From contig NZ_JACHMI010000001.1 of assembly GCF_014207985.1 (NCBI RefSeq), positions 8,291,001 to 8,355,000 of the forward strand: a stretch of 64,000 nucleotides of DNA, given 5' to 3'. Below, in pieces: positions 33,453 to 42,439 of this stretch. The position numbers and the translations under genes are program-made. This DNA comes from Nonomuraea rubra (GTDB taxonomy: Bacteria > Actinomycetota > Actinomycetes > Streptosporangiales > Streptosporangiaceae). The notes under the pieces are model-generated. The model had not been told where the DNA came from and did not search any database. It saw only the letters and a list, made by a program, of their open reading frames with translations. Numbering within the stretch: the first letter of the stretch is position 1; every line of letters starts with the position of its first letter.

Positions 33453-36400
33453 ATGTCTTCCCCATCATTCCGCTCTCTTCCCGCGCAGGTCGACCTGCCC
33501 GCGCTCGAGCGCGAGGTCCTCGACCGCTGGCGGGACGGGAAGATCTTCGAGCGCTCCGTGGAGCAGAACGCGGGCAACCCCGCCTGGGTCTTTTACGAGG
33601 GCCCGCCCACCGCCAACGGACTGCCCGGCGTTCACCACGTCGAGGCGCGCGTGTTCAAGGACCTGTTCCCCCGCTACAAGTCGATGCGCGGCTTCAGCGT
33701 GCCCCGCAAGGCGGGCTGGGACTGCCACGGCCTGCCGGTCGAGGTGAGCGTCGAGCGCGAGCTGGGCCTGTCCGGCAAGCGCGACATCGAGACGTACGGC
33801 ATCGCCGAGTTCAACGCCAAGTGCCGCGAGTCGGTGCTGCGGCACGTCGACGCGTTCGAGCAGATGACCGAGCGGATGGGCTACTGGATCGACCTGTCCC
33901 AGGCCTACCGCACCATGGACCCGTCCTACGTCGAGTCCGTGTGGTGGTCGCTGAAGGTCATCTTCGACAAGGGGCTGCTGTTCCGCGACTTCCGGATCAC
34001 GCCCTACTGCCCGCGCTGCGGCACCGGCCTGTCGGACCACGAGCTGGGCCAGCCCGGGGCGTACGAGACCGTCTCCAGCCCGTCGGTCTACGTCCGCATG
34101 CCCGTCACGTCCGGCCCGCTGGCCGAGCTGGACGCCGCGCTGCTGATCTGGACGACCACGCCGTGGACGCTCGTCTCCAACACGGCCGTCGCCGTGCACC
34201 CCGACGTCACCTACGTCGCGGCCCGCACCGCCGGCGGCGAGGTGCTGGTCGTGGCCGAGCCCCTGCTGTCGGTGCTCGGCGAGGGCGCGACCGAGGTGGC
34301 CCGCTTCACCGGCCGCGAGCTGGAGCACACCGCCTACTCCCGCCCGTTCGACCTGGTCGACATCCCGGGCGCGCACTACGTGGTGCTCGGCGACTACGTC
34401 ACGGTCGAGGACGGCACCGGCCTGGTCCACCAGGCGCCCGCCTTCGGCGCCGACGACATGGCCGTGATCAAGAAGTACGAGATGCCGGTCGTCAACCCGA
34501 TCGGCCCCGACGGCCGTTTCCTCGACGACGTGCCCATGGTCGGCGGCACGTTCTTCAAGGACGCCGACGAGGCGCTGACCGAGGACCTGCGGGCCCGCGG
34601 CCTGCTCTACCGCGGCGGCCACTTCGAGCACAGCTACCCGCACTGCTGGCGCTGCCACACGGCGCTGCTCTACTACGCGCTGCCCTCCTGGTACATCCGC
34701 ACCACCGCGGTCAAGGACCAGATGCTGGCGGAGAACGCCGGCACCAACTGGTTCCCCGACACGATCAAGTGGGGCCGGTTCGGCGAGTGGCTGCGCAACA
34801 ACGTCGACTGGTCGCTGTCGCGCTCGCGCTACTGGGGCACGCCGCTGCCGCTGTGGGTGTGCTCGCAGGACGAGTCGCACGTGACGTGCGTCGGGTCGAT
34901 GGAGGAGCTGGGCGCCCTGTCCGGCCAGGACGTCTCGGCCGTCGACCCGCACCGCCCGTTCGTCGACGACATCTCCTTCGACTGCCCGTCGTGCGGCGCC
35001 CTCGCCACGCGCGTGCCCGACGTCATCGACGCCTGGTACGACTCCGGCTCCATGCCGTTCGCCCAGTGGGGCGAGCGCGGCAAGCCCGAGGGCGTCTACC
35101 CGGCGCAGTTCATCTGCGAGGCCACCGACCAGACGCGCGGCTGGTTCTACTCGCTGATGGCCGTCGGCACGCTCGTCTTCGGCCAGTCCTCCTACGAGAA
35201 CGTGCTCTGCCTCGGCCTCATCCTGGCCGAGGACGGCCGCAAGATGAGCAAGCACCTGGGCAACATCCTCGAGCCGATCCCGCTGATGGACCAGCACGGG
35301 GCCGACGCGCTGCGCTGGTTCATGGCCTGCGCGGGCTCGCCGTGGGCGGCCCGCCGGGTGGGTCACGGCACGCTGGAGGAGATCGTCCGCAAGGTCCTGC
35401 TGACCCTGTGGAACACCTCGTCGTTCTTCACCCTGTACGCCAACGCCGAGTCCTGGTCCCCGGCCATGCTCTCCGAGGCCACCCCGGCCGCGCAGCGCCC
35501 GCTGCTCGACCGCTGGGCCCTGGCCGAGCTGCACCGGACGGTGGCCGAGGTCACGGCGGCGTTCGACGAGTACGACACCCAGCGCGCCGGCCGCCGCCTG
35601 GCCGACTTCCTCGACGACCTGTCCAACTGGTACGTGCGCCGCTCCCGCCGCCGCTTCTGGCAGGGCTCACAGGACGCGTTCGCGACCCTGTACGAGTGCC
35701 TGGAGACGGTGCTGCGGCTGATGGCGCCCGTCACGCCGTTCGTCACCGACTACCTGTGGGACGTCCTGCGCTCGTCCGACGCGCCCTCCTCGGTCCACCT
35801 GGCCTCCTGGCCGGAGGTGCGCCAGGACCTGCTGAACCCGGCGCTGTCGGACCAGATGGCCCTCGTACGGCGCCTGGTGGAGCTGGGCCGCTCGGCCCGC
35901 GCCTCGTCGGGCGTCAAGACCCGCCAGCCGCTGCGGCGGGCCCTGGTGGGCGCGCACGGCTGGCCGTCGCTGCCTGGCGAGCTGCGCGGCCTCGTGGCCG
36001 ACGAGCTGAACGTCCAGACGCTGGAGGACATGTCCGGCTTCAGCGCCGACCTCGTGTCCTACACGGTCAAGCCCAACTTCCGGGCCCTGGGCAAGCGCTT
36101 CGGCTCGCAGACCAAGCTCGTGGCCGCCGCCGTGACCGCCGCCGACGCCACCCGCGTCGCCAGGGCCCTGCGCTCGGGCGCCACGGTCATGGTGGAGGCG
36201 GACGAGCTCGGCGAGGTCATGCTCGGCCCCGACGAGGTGATCGTCAACGAGCAGCCCCGCTCCGGCTGGGCGGTCGAGACGGGCGCCATCGGCACCGGCA
36301 CGGGCGAGACCGTCGCGCTCGACCTGGAGCTGACGGACGAGCTGCGCCGCGCCGGCCTGCTGCGCGAGGTCATCCGCCTGGTGCAGGAGGCCCGCAAGGC

Positions 36401-36599
36401 GACCGGCCTGTCCATCACCGACCGCATCGACCTGTGGTGGACCGCCACGTCCGGCGACCTGGCCGCGGCGCTGCGCGCGGAGGGCCACGTGGTCGGCGAG
36501 GAGGTCCTGGCGACCGGCCTCACGGAGGGCACCGCCGCGGACCTGCCGTCCCACACGGACGCCGACCTCGGCCTCACCTTCCAGCTCCGCCGCGCCTGA
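33453..36599 (+). CDS. ileS: Isoleucyl-tRNA synthetase, type 2, with GXHH signature
   Basis: Class I synthetase of 1048 residues that charges tRNA-Ile. Its length and motifs (YEGPPTANGLPG, WDCHGLPVEV, CHGLP-linked editing domain with TTPWTLVSN, DVIDAWYDSGSMPFAQ) place it in type 2, the eukaryote-like, mupirocin-tolerant class. KMSKS is present as GRKMSKHLGN. The HIGH signature is changed: residues 59-62 are G-V-H-H, with first and third positions exchanged relative to HXGH (codons 33627-33638). The ATG at 33453 follows GGAGG, which the T-box can sequester. A strong terminator follows. Confidence 0.97.
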   Translation: MSSPSFRSLPAQVDLPALEREVLDRWRDGKIFERSVEQNAGNPAWVFYEGPPTANGLPGVHHVEARVFKDLFPRYKSMRGFSVPRKAGWDCHGLPVEVSVERELGLSGKRDIETYGIAEFNAKCRESVLRHVDAFEQMTERMGYWIDLSQAYRTMDPSYVESVWWSLKVIFDKGLLFRDFRITPYCPRCGTGLSDHELGQPGAYETVSSPSVYVRMPVTSGPLAELDAALLIWTTTPWTLVSNTAVAVHPDVTYVAARTAGGEVLVVAEPLLSVLGEGATEVARFTGRELEHTAYSRPFDLVDIPGAHYVVLGDYVTVEDGTGLVHQAPAFGADDMAVIKKYEMPVVNPIGPDGRFLDDVPMVGGTFFKDADEALTEDLRARGLLYRGGHFEHSYPHCWRCHTALLYYALPSWYIRTTAVKDQMLAENAGTNWFPDTIKWGRFGEWLRNNVDWSLSRSRYWGTPLPLWVCSQDESHVTCVGSMEELGALSGQDVSAVDPHRPFVDDISFDCPSCGALATRVPDVIDAWYDSGSMPFAQWGERGKPEGVYPAQFICEATDQTRGWFYSLMAVGTLVFGQSSYENVLCLGLILAEDGRKMSKHLGNILEPIPLMDQHGADALRWFMACAGSPWAARRVGHGTLEEIVRKVLLTLWNTSSFFTLYANAESWSPAMLSEATPAAQRPLLDRWALAELHRTVAEVTAAFDEYDTQRAGRRLADFLDDLSNWYVRRSRRRFWQGSQDAFATLYECLETVLRLMAPVTPFVTDYLWDVLRSSDAPSSVHLASWPEVRQDLLNPALSDQMALVRRLVELGRSARASSGVKTRQPLRRALVGAHGWPSLPGELRGLVADELNVQTLEDMSGFSADLVSYTVKPNFRALGKRFGSQTKLVAAAVTAADATRVARALRSGATVMVEADELGEVMLGPDEVIVNEQPRSGWAVETGAIGTGTGETVALDLELTDELRRAGLLREVIRLVQEARKATGLSITDRIDLWWTATSGDLAAALRAEGHVVGEEVLATGLTEGTAADLPSHTDADLGLTFQLRRA

Positions 36600-36609
36600 C
36601 CCGCTCTGA

Positions 36610-36645
36610 GAGAGGGCGGCACCCGGCTCCGGGTGCCGCCCTCTC
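36610..36645. terminator. Bidirectional terminator hairpin between ileS and the MFS gene
   Basis: A near-perfect palindrome pairs GAGAGGGCGGCACCCGG (36610-36626) with its complement at 36629-36645, leaving a minimal loop. It lies 11 bases after the ileS stop and 7 bases from the convergent MFS stop, so it can end both transcripts. There is no T tract, which is usual in high-GC actinobacteria. Confidence 0.8.
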
Positions 36646-36651
36646 CCGTGC

Positions 36652-37893
36652 TCAGCGCCCGTGCCAGGGCGGGACGTCCTCGGCGTCGCGGACCCCGCGC
36701 AGCGCCGCGTACACGGGCAGCGGGGACAGCAGGACGAGCACGCCTGCCGTCCACAGGGCCTGCCGTGGCCCGGCCACCTCCCCGAGCACGCCGCCCACCA
36801 GGGCACCCACCGGGAACAGGCCCATCATGAGGACGCGCATGGTGGCGTTGACCCGGCCGAGCAGGCGCTCGGGGCACAGGCGCTGGCGCAGGCTGACGTT
36901 CGTGACGGCGTACACGATCTGGCCGAGCTCGCCGGCGGCCGTACCGGCCACGAGCAGCCCCACCGCCCAGCCCGGCTGTGCCAGAGGGGTGAGCAACGCG
37001 ACGGGGCCGGTGACGGCCAGGGACAGCCAGATGACGCGGGCCGAGCCCGCGCGGCGGGCGAGGCGAGGCGTGAGGGCCGCGCCGGCCAGCGCGGCGAGCG
37101 AACCCGCCGCGACGACGAGCCCGATCGCGGTGGGTGCGAGGCCGAGCGTGCGGACCATGAAGACGAAGCTCACGGCCGAGGCGATCGCGAACGAGAAGTT
37201 GCAGGCGGCGCTGGTGATCGCCGTCGCACGCAGCACCCTGGTCCCCGCCACGAACGCCAGCCCCTCCCGGATCTCCGCTGCGAGCCGGCCCCGCCGCGGG
37301 CCCGGGGGCGGCTCGGGAGCCCTGATGGCCAGCAGCGACGCGGCCGAGAGCGCGAACGTGACGGCCTGGACCAGGACGATGTTCGCGGCGCCGAGCACGG
37401 TGACGGCCCAGCCCCCGGCTCCGGGCCCGGCCACCTGGCCGCAGGCGCGCACCGTCTCCATCGCCGAGTTCCCCGCCAGCAGTCCGGCCCGGCCGACGAC
37501 GGACGGGAGGTAGCTCTGGTAGCCGACGTCGAAGAAGACCCTGGCGACGCCGGCCAGCAACGAGACGAGGACGAGCTGCGCGATGGTCAGCGTCCCGAGG
37601 AGCGCGGCGAGCGGGATCGTGGCCAGCAGCGCAGCGCGGGCCACGTCGGCCGCGACGAGCACGGGCCGGCGCCGCCACCGGTCGATCCACGCGCCGGCGG
37701 GCAGGCCGATCAGCGCGAACGCGACCGTTCCCGAGGCTGTGACGAGGCCGAGTTGCAGGGGTGAGGCGTCGAGGGTCACGACGGCGAGCAGCGGGATCGC
37801 CACGCCGCTGACCTGGGTGCCTAGCTGGGTGGTGGTCTGCCCGAACAGCAGCAGCCGGAAGTCGCGTCGCCTGGACGGCGGACGGCTGGACAT
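36652..37893 (-). CDS. MFS transporter, EntS/MFS_3 type
   Basis: Membrane exporter of 413 residues with 12 predicted helices. The N-terminus FRLLLFGQTTTQLGTQVSGVAIPLLAV and LIGLPAGAWIDRWRRRPVLV are typical of the enterobactin-exporter-like or macrolide-efflux-like MFS_3 group. ERLLGRVNATMRVLMMGLFPVGALVGGVLGE is the matching C-terminal block. ATG 37893 has GGAGG 7 nt upstream. It sits alone between ileS and the repetitive membrane protein and interrupts the usual divIVA-ileS adjacency, so it was probably inserted there. Substrate unknown. Confidence 0.9.
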   Translation of the reverse strand: MSSRPPSRRRDFRLLLFGQTTTQLGTQVSGVAIPLLAVVTLDASPLQLGLVTASGTVAFALIGLPAGAWIDRWRRRPVLVAADVARAALLATIPLAALLGTLTIAQLVLVSLLAGVARVFFDVGYQSYLPSVVGRAGLLAGNSAMETVRACGQVAGPGAGGWAVTVLGAANIVLVQAVTFALSAASLLAIRAPEPPPGPRRGRLAAEIREGLAFVAGTRVLRATAITSAACNFSFAIASAVSFVFMVRTLGLAPTAIGLVVAAGSLAALAGAALTPRLARRAGSARVIWLSLAVTGPVALLTPLAQPGWAVGLLVAGTAAGELGQIVYAVTNVSLRQRLCPERLLGRVNATMRVLMMGLFPVGALVGGVLGEVAGPRQALWTAGVLVLLSPLPVYAALRGVRDAEDVPPWHGR

Positions 37894-38269
37894 CTAGGAG
37901 CCTCCAGAGAGCCGGTGGGTGGTGTCCAACCCCCACCCGCAGCTCCGAAGCGTCGCTAGGGGTGGGGCACGTTACCGGCCACCACCCCGCCCGTCAACCA
38001 CCGCCCCCGCCACCCCGCTCCCCGCACACATTCGCAAGCCCCGGCCCGCCCCGCTAGCCCAGGCACGTTCGCAGGCCCCGGCTCGGCCGCCCCGCTCCTC
38101 GACCCCGCACGCCAGAACGGCCTCCAGCAGCATGCGGGAGGCCGTGGGCAAGGGGTCCTCGCCAGGGGGATCATGCTCAGACAGCGCCACTCAGCCGGGC
38201 CATGCCGCGGCCGGCGCTCAACCGGTCACCCCGCGACCAGCGCCCAGCCGGCCGTTCTGCGGCAGGCGC
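37894..38269. other. Intergenic region with C-rich and imperfect repeat sequence
   Basis: These 376 bases carry no ORF with supportable coding character. The MFS promoter should lie at the left end; GGGGTGG near 37959 can pair with CCACCCC near 37983. At 38212-38282 three imperfect copies of a GCGCTCAGCCGGCC-like unit occur in tandem, the last running into the 3' end of the next gene. I see no tRNA and no conserved RNA motif. Confidence 0.4.
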
Positions 38270-40408
38270 TCAGCCGACCGTCTCGCGGTCGTGCTGGCAC
38301 ACCGAGCAGCTCGTCAGCCCGGCCGCCTCGGCCGCGGCCAGCGTCATCGTCTCCACGCCGGTCTCACCCGCGCCCCGGATCAGCGGGCACGCGGTGCTGT
38401 GGTAGCGGCGGGTGCCGACGATGACCTTCACCGTGCCCGACCGCTCGCCCTTGCCGCCCCCGGTGCTCCCCTGGCCGGGCTCGTCACCGCTCTTACCGGC
38501 CGCGCCGCTCCTGGGGCCGCTGTCCGCGCTCCGCGGCGGCTCCCCCTTGGCGACCCCGGCCTTGGGCGCGGGCGGACGCTCGGACGTGGCCTTCGCCGGA
38601 ACGGCCACGGGCTTGGCGGCCGACGGCCTGGCCGGCGTGCCCGGAGGCAGCGGCCCCTTGGGCTTGGCCGTCGACTCGGCCGAGGACGCGGGCCGCTCGT
38701 GCAGGACCGCGGTCTCCCCGGACGATGGCGGCTCCTCAGCGGCCCCGGACGGACGCCTGGCAGCTCCGCCCGACGGCTCCACCGGCATCCCGGACGCAGT
38801 CACCCGCGGCTGCGGCGCCGTGTCAGAGCCCGAAACGTCATCATCGTCAACGCGCCGCCTGGCCACCGCACCGGAGGCCACGCCAGCCGCGCCAGAACCC
38901 GATCCAGGCCCGCCGGCAGCCGACCCGGACGCACCGGCGGGCGACGTGGGCCTGCCACCCGCCTGCCCGCCCTTACCGCCACCCGTCTGAGGCTTACCAC
39001 CCGAGGTCTGGGACTTGTCACCAGCCGTCGGAGGCTGCGCGCCACCACTCTGCGGCTTCCCACCAACGCTCTGCGGCTTGCCACTGGACGTCTGCGGCCT
39101 GCCCTCGGCAGCCTGTGGCCGGCTCTCGGGCGTCTGCGGCTTCCCGCCGCCCACCTGCCCCTCGGCACCGGCCCGCTCAGACGTGCCATTGGCCTGCCCA
39201 GCCCTGGTGGTCTCAGGCGTCGCACCCGGCTGCCCGCTCTTCGGACCGGAGGCCGCGCCGGACTGCCCCGGCCTGGCGTCGGGCTTCGAACCCGGGCCAC
39301 GGGGCGTGCTCCCGGGCTTCGCACCCGCCTGCCCGGCCACGGGCTTGGAGCCAGGCTGCCCGGCACCGGGCTTCGGGCCGGACCCGACCGGCTGCTCGGG
39401 GCTGCCGGTGGTGGCAGGCCGCGGTGCGGGCTTGTCCACAGGCCGGGGGTTGCTCGGCGACGTCTCGTCGGAGGAAGGCTCGTCCGCCCCGGAACCGGGC
39501 TCACCGGACGAGGAACCGGCCTTGCGCGCGAACGGCGCCGGCCGGAAGAAGGAAGTCTGTGTGTCGTCCGCCTGCTCATCGTCCGAGCCGGGCTCGGGGG
39601 CGGCGGAGGAGGAGGTGGCCTTGCCCTGGCCCGCGGCGGGGGCGGCAGGGGGACGGCCGAACCACCCGGTGGCGCCTTCCTCCTCGTGGGAGGCGGCAGG
39701 CTCCGGGCTGGGGGTGGAAGCCTTCGTGTCGGGCTTCGGCGGGGCGACCGGCGGACGTACGTCGCGGGTCTCCGCGGAGTTCTCGGCCCGGCTCGCCGTG
39801 GGAACGCCGGCGGCGGGGCCGGGGGTGACGGCGGGCTCGGGGTCGGCGGCAGGCGGTAGCTGCCGTCCGCCGAGCGCTGCGTCCGGCAGGCACGTGGTGC
39901 AGGGCGTGAAGCCCTCCTCGCGTGCCTCTTCGTAGGTGAGCTCCTCGTGATCCCGGCCGATCAGCTGCCGGCAGCCGGGCACGTGGTAGCGCTTGCGCCC
40001 GGGGATCACCAGCACGATCGCATCCGGCGCGATGCCGCCCGGCGCGGGCCTGCGCGGGGCGGGGCCCGGTGCGGTCGCCGTGCGCTGCGGCGCCTGGGGG
40101 TGCGCCTGGGGATGCGTCTGCGGTGGCTGCCGCGGCTGCGTGTGCTGCTGCGGGTGAACCATCGGACCGGTCTGGTTGTACGGCGGCGCGGACGGCATGA
40201 GCCCCTTCGGGGGGGTGGCCGGCGCAGCGGCCTGCCCACCTCCGGGAAAAAGCTCGTTCCGCCGCAGGAACGCCCCGATCACCAGGAACAGCGCGGACAG
40301 CACGCTGACCACGATGGACCACATGATCAGGAACGGCTTCGCCAGTACGAAGCCCGCGATCAGCAGAACCACTGCCGCGAGCACCAAACCAGCACTGATA
40401 AGGATCAC
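38270..40408 (-). CDS. Membrane-anchored repetitive protein with two H-C-C-C metal-site-like motifs
   Basis: Protein of 712 residues that I cannot assign to a named function. Two helices (residues 3-47) anchor it. A short domain at 131-175 has YH(141-142), C146 and C170-x2-C173 within KRYHVPGCRQLIG and EEAREEGFTPCTTC. About 480 residues of Gly/Pro/Ser/Lys/Gln-rich, disordered sequence with GGKPQ-like repeats follow. The last 55 residues repeat the same motif: H670, C674, C701 and C704 (RRYHSTACPLI, GLTSCSVC). The pattern is that of the small YHxxxC...AxxxGxxPCxxC domain found at the ends of various secreted or nuclease proteins, probably zinc-binding. It is the first gene after divIVA on the same strand. 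The GTG 40408 start has a weak ribosome site. Confidence 0.8.
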   Translation of the reverse strand: MILISAGLVLAAVVLLIAGFVLAKPFLIMWSIVVSVLSALFLVIGAFLRRNELFPGGGQAAAPATPPKGLMPSAPPYNQTGPMVHPQQHTQPRQPPQTHPQAHPQAPQRTATAPGPAPRRPAPGGIAPDAIVLVIPGRKRYHVPGCRQLIGRDHEELTYEEAREEGFTPCTTCLPDAALGGRQLPPAADPEPAVTPGPAAGVPTASRAENSAETRDVRPPVAPPKPDTKASTPSPEPAASHEEEGATGWFGRPPAAPAAGQGKATSSSAAPEPGSDDEQADDTQTSFFRPAPFARKAGSSSGEPGSGADEPSSDETSPSNPRPVDKPAPRPATTGSPEQPVGSGPKPGAGQPGSKPVAGQAGAKPGSTPRGPGSKPDARPGQSGAASGPKSGQPGATPETTRAGQANGTSERAGAEGQVGGGKPQTPESRPQAAEGRPQTSSGKPQSVGGKPQSGGAQPPTAGDKSQTSGGKPQTGGGKGGQAGGRPTSPAGASGSAAGGPGSGSGAAGVASGAVARRRVDDDDVSGSDTAPQPRVTASGMPVEPSGGAARRPSGAAEEPPSSGETAVLHERPASSAESTAKPKGPLPPGTPARPSAAKPVAVPAKATSERPPAPKAGVAKGEPPRSADSGPRSGAAGKSGDEPGQGSTGGGKGERSGTVKVIVGTRRYHSTACPLIRGAGETGVETMTLAAAEAAGLTSCSVCQHDRETVG

Positions 40409-40449
40409 AGGGGGCTCTTTCGAGTGTCAGGTCCTAGTGACCCGCTACT

Positions 40450-41328
40450 TTACCGGCGGTCGTTGTGCGGACCGTCACCGCCGGGGAACGCACCCTGCGG
40501 AGGCTCGCCGCCGAACGGGTTCGGACCACCGGGAAGGGGCTGCTGGCCACCCTGAGGCACGGCGTGCGACATGGCGGGAGCCTGACCCTGCGGACCACCG
40601 GACATGACCGGGAAACCACCGCTGCCCTCGGCGGAGACGTTCAGCTCGGCGAGCTGGTTCTCCAGGTAGAGCTTGAGGCGGCTGCGGTACTCGCGCTCGA
40701 AGCTGCGCAGCTCCTCGACCTTGCGCTCGAGCTCGTCGCGGGTCTGCACCAGCGAGCCCATGGCCTGGCGGTGGCGCTCCTGCGCGTCGCGCTCGAGCGT
40801 CTCGGCGCGGGCGCGGGCGTCGCCGATGACCTGCTCGGCCTGGCGGCGGGCCTTGGTGAGGATCTCGTCGGCCTCGCGGCGGGCGCGGGTGACCGTCTCG
40901 TCCGCCTCCCGGCGGGCGTCGGCGATCGCCTGGTCGGCGGTCTGCTGGGCGAGCGCGAGCACGCGAGCCGCGGTGTCCATGTTGTCCTCTGCGGGAGGCA
41001 TGTTCATGGCAACGGGGACCGGCGGCTGCTGCTGCACCGGCGGCGGCTCGGGGGCCCGCATGGGCTCCGGCTGCGGCGGCGCCATCATCTCGGGCTTGGG
41101 CTGCTCCTGGATGGGGGCGGAGGCCATGGGCATGTTCATGCCGCCCGGCACCTTCCCGCGCAGGCACTCGGCCAGCTTCGCGCGGAGCTCCTCGTTCTCT
41201 TGGATCAGGCGGTCGAGCTCAGCTTCCACCTCGTCGAGGAAGGCGTCGACCTCTTCCTCGTCGTAGCCCGGCCGCAGCCGGGTGGTACTGAACTGCTTGT
41301 TCCGCACATCAGCGGGCGTCAGCGGCAT
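40450..41328 (-). CDS. divIVA: DivIVA/Wag31 polar growth protein
   Basis: Coiled-coil cytoplasmic scaffold that binds curved membrane at poles and septa and directs apical growth, 292 residues. The membrane-binding N-terminus MPLTPADVRNKQFSTTRLRPGYDEEEVDAFLDEVEAEL is diagnostic. A Pro/Gln/Met-rich spacer (about 62-115) separates it from a long coiled coil rich in A, R and E (115-235), and a Gly/Pro/Gln tail follows. ATG 41328 has AAGGAGA 7 nt upstream. It lies downstream of yggT and sepF, the normal end of the actinobacterial division cluster. Confidence 0.97.
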   Translation of the reverse strand: MPLTPADVRNKQFSTTRLRPGYDEEEVDAFLDEVEAELDRLIQENEELRAKLAECLRGKVPGGMNMPMASAPIQEQPKPEMMAPPQPEPMRAPEPPPVQQQPPVPVAMNMPPAEDNMDTAARVLALAQQTADQAIADARREADETVTRARREADEILTKARRQAEQVIGDARARAETLERDAQERHRQAMGSLVQTRDELERKVEELRSFEREYRSRLKLYLENQLAELNVSAEGSGGFPVMSGGPQGQAPAMSHAVPQGGQQPLPGGPNPFGGEPPQGAFPGGDGPHNDRR

Positions 41329-41432
41329 TTTTTGGTCTCCTTGGCGCGCTTGGAGTCTGTCCGGAGGACGGTAACCCGAATCACCTCAGCGCGGACACGA
41401 GTTGGATCACGACCGGCGCCTCACCGGACCGG

Positions 41433-41720
41433 TCATCGCAGAGTTCCGGCGATCTGTATCAAGATCAGAACCACGATGAACAGGACAGTGAAGCTTAGGT
41501 CAAAGGCCACCGTACCCAACCGGAGCGGAGGAATGAAACGGCGGAGGAACTTGAGGGGTGGGTCAGTTGCGGTGTATGTGGCCTCCGCCAGCACGAGGAC
41601 GACGCCGGAAGGCCGCCACTGACGGGCGAACGCCTGCACCGTCTCAAAGATCATCCTGCCGATGAGCAGCACCAGATAGAGAGACAGGACAACGACCAAG
41701 ATCCCACCGATGATCTCCAC
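41433..41720 (-). CDS. YggT-family membrane protein
   Basis: Two-helix membrane protein of 95 residues (IIGGILVVVLSLYLVLLIGRMIF and FDLSFTVLFIVVLILIQIAGTL), with the family core VLAEATYTATDPPLKFLRRFIPPLRLG between them. It is always found between sepF and divIVA in this clade. Its role is not well defined; it is associated with division and osmotic stress in other bacteria. Confidence 0.93.
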   Translation of the reverse strand: MEIIGGILVVVLSLYLVLLIGRMIFETVQAFARQWRPSGVVLVLAEATYTATDPPLKFLRRFIPPLRLGTVAFDLSFTVLFIVVLILIQIAGTLR

Positions 41721-41800
41721 GGCCCGGCCGCGCCTCCTCTTCTGATGTGCCCGCCCGGCCTCGGTGAGACCGGGTTGGGTCCGATAGGCATACAGAGACT

Positions 41801-42301
41801 CTAACTCTGATTGAAGAACCCGCGTTCCGCGATTCGAGCCTTGTCCTCGGCAGTCACCTCTACATTGGCAGGGGACAACAGGAACACCTTGTTGGTAACA
41901 CGTTCAATGCTGCCGTGTAGGCCAAAGACCAGACCTGCCGCGAAATCGACGAGCCGCTTGGCGTCGCTGTCAACCATCTCGGTCAGGTTCATGATGACCG
42001 GGGTCCCGTCGCGGAAGTGCTCTCCGATCGTACGGGCCTCGTTGTACGTGCGGGGGTGCAGGGTGGTGATGCGGGCCAGATCCGTCGTGCGGCGTTCCAG
42101 GATCGTCGCCGTGGGCCTCGGTGCGGGCGCCCCGGCGTCGGGCTCGTCCTCGCGCTCCTGGACCGCCACGGCACGCTCCTCGCCGGGCCGCTGCACCTCG
42201 TCGTCGTAGGTGTAGTCGTCGGTGTAGGTCTCGTACCTCTCGTAGCGGTCGTCCTCCACGAGACCGAGGTAGACCGCCATCTTGCGCATCGCGCCGGCCA
42301 T
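41801..42301 (-). CDS. sepF: Cell division protein SepF
   Basis: FtsZ membrane anchor and ring-bundling protein of 166 residues. The N-terminus ([20 protein letters not shown]) is the amphipathic membrane-targeting helix; an acidic linker leads to the C-terminal domain ([67 protein letters not shown]), which dimerises and binds the FtsZ tail. ATG 42301 or 42289 could be the start; AGGAGG lies 12 nt before the first. Actinobacteria lack FtsA, so SepF does its job. Confidence 0.96.
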   Translation of the reverse strand: MAGAMRKMAVYLGLVEDDRYERYETYTDDYTYDDEVQRPGEERAVAVQEREDEPDAGAPAPRPTATILERRTTDLARITTLHPRTYNEARTIGEHFRDGTPVIMNLTEMVDSDAKRLVDFAAGLVFGLHGSIERVTNKVFLLSPANVEVTAEDKARIAERGFFNQS

Positions 42302-42439
42302 CGCTACGTCGTCCTCCTGCTCATGGTCGCACTCGCTCGGGCCCGTCGCCGTGTCCGAGGCGGTAGCCGTACCCCCTTGGAGCTCACCGCTGATCGACCT
42401 CTACTTGGTCATGGGCCTGAAGACCCACTTGAGGGGACA

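Noticed and set aside
33465..35534. Minus-strand ORF of 689 codons opposite ileS
   Set aside because: Antisense shadow with no motif; ileS is well supported on the plus strand.
37956..38190. Small minus-strand ORFs in the 376-base gap
   Set aside because: Low-complexity Ala/Gly/Arg products without ribosome sites; coding character is absent.
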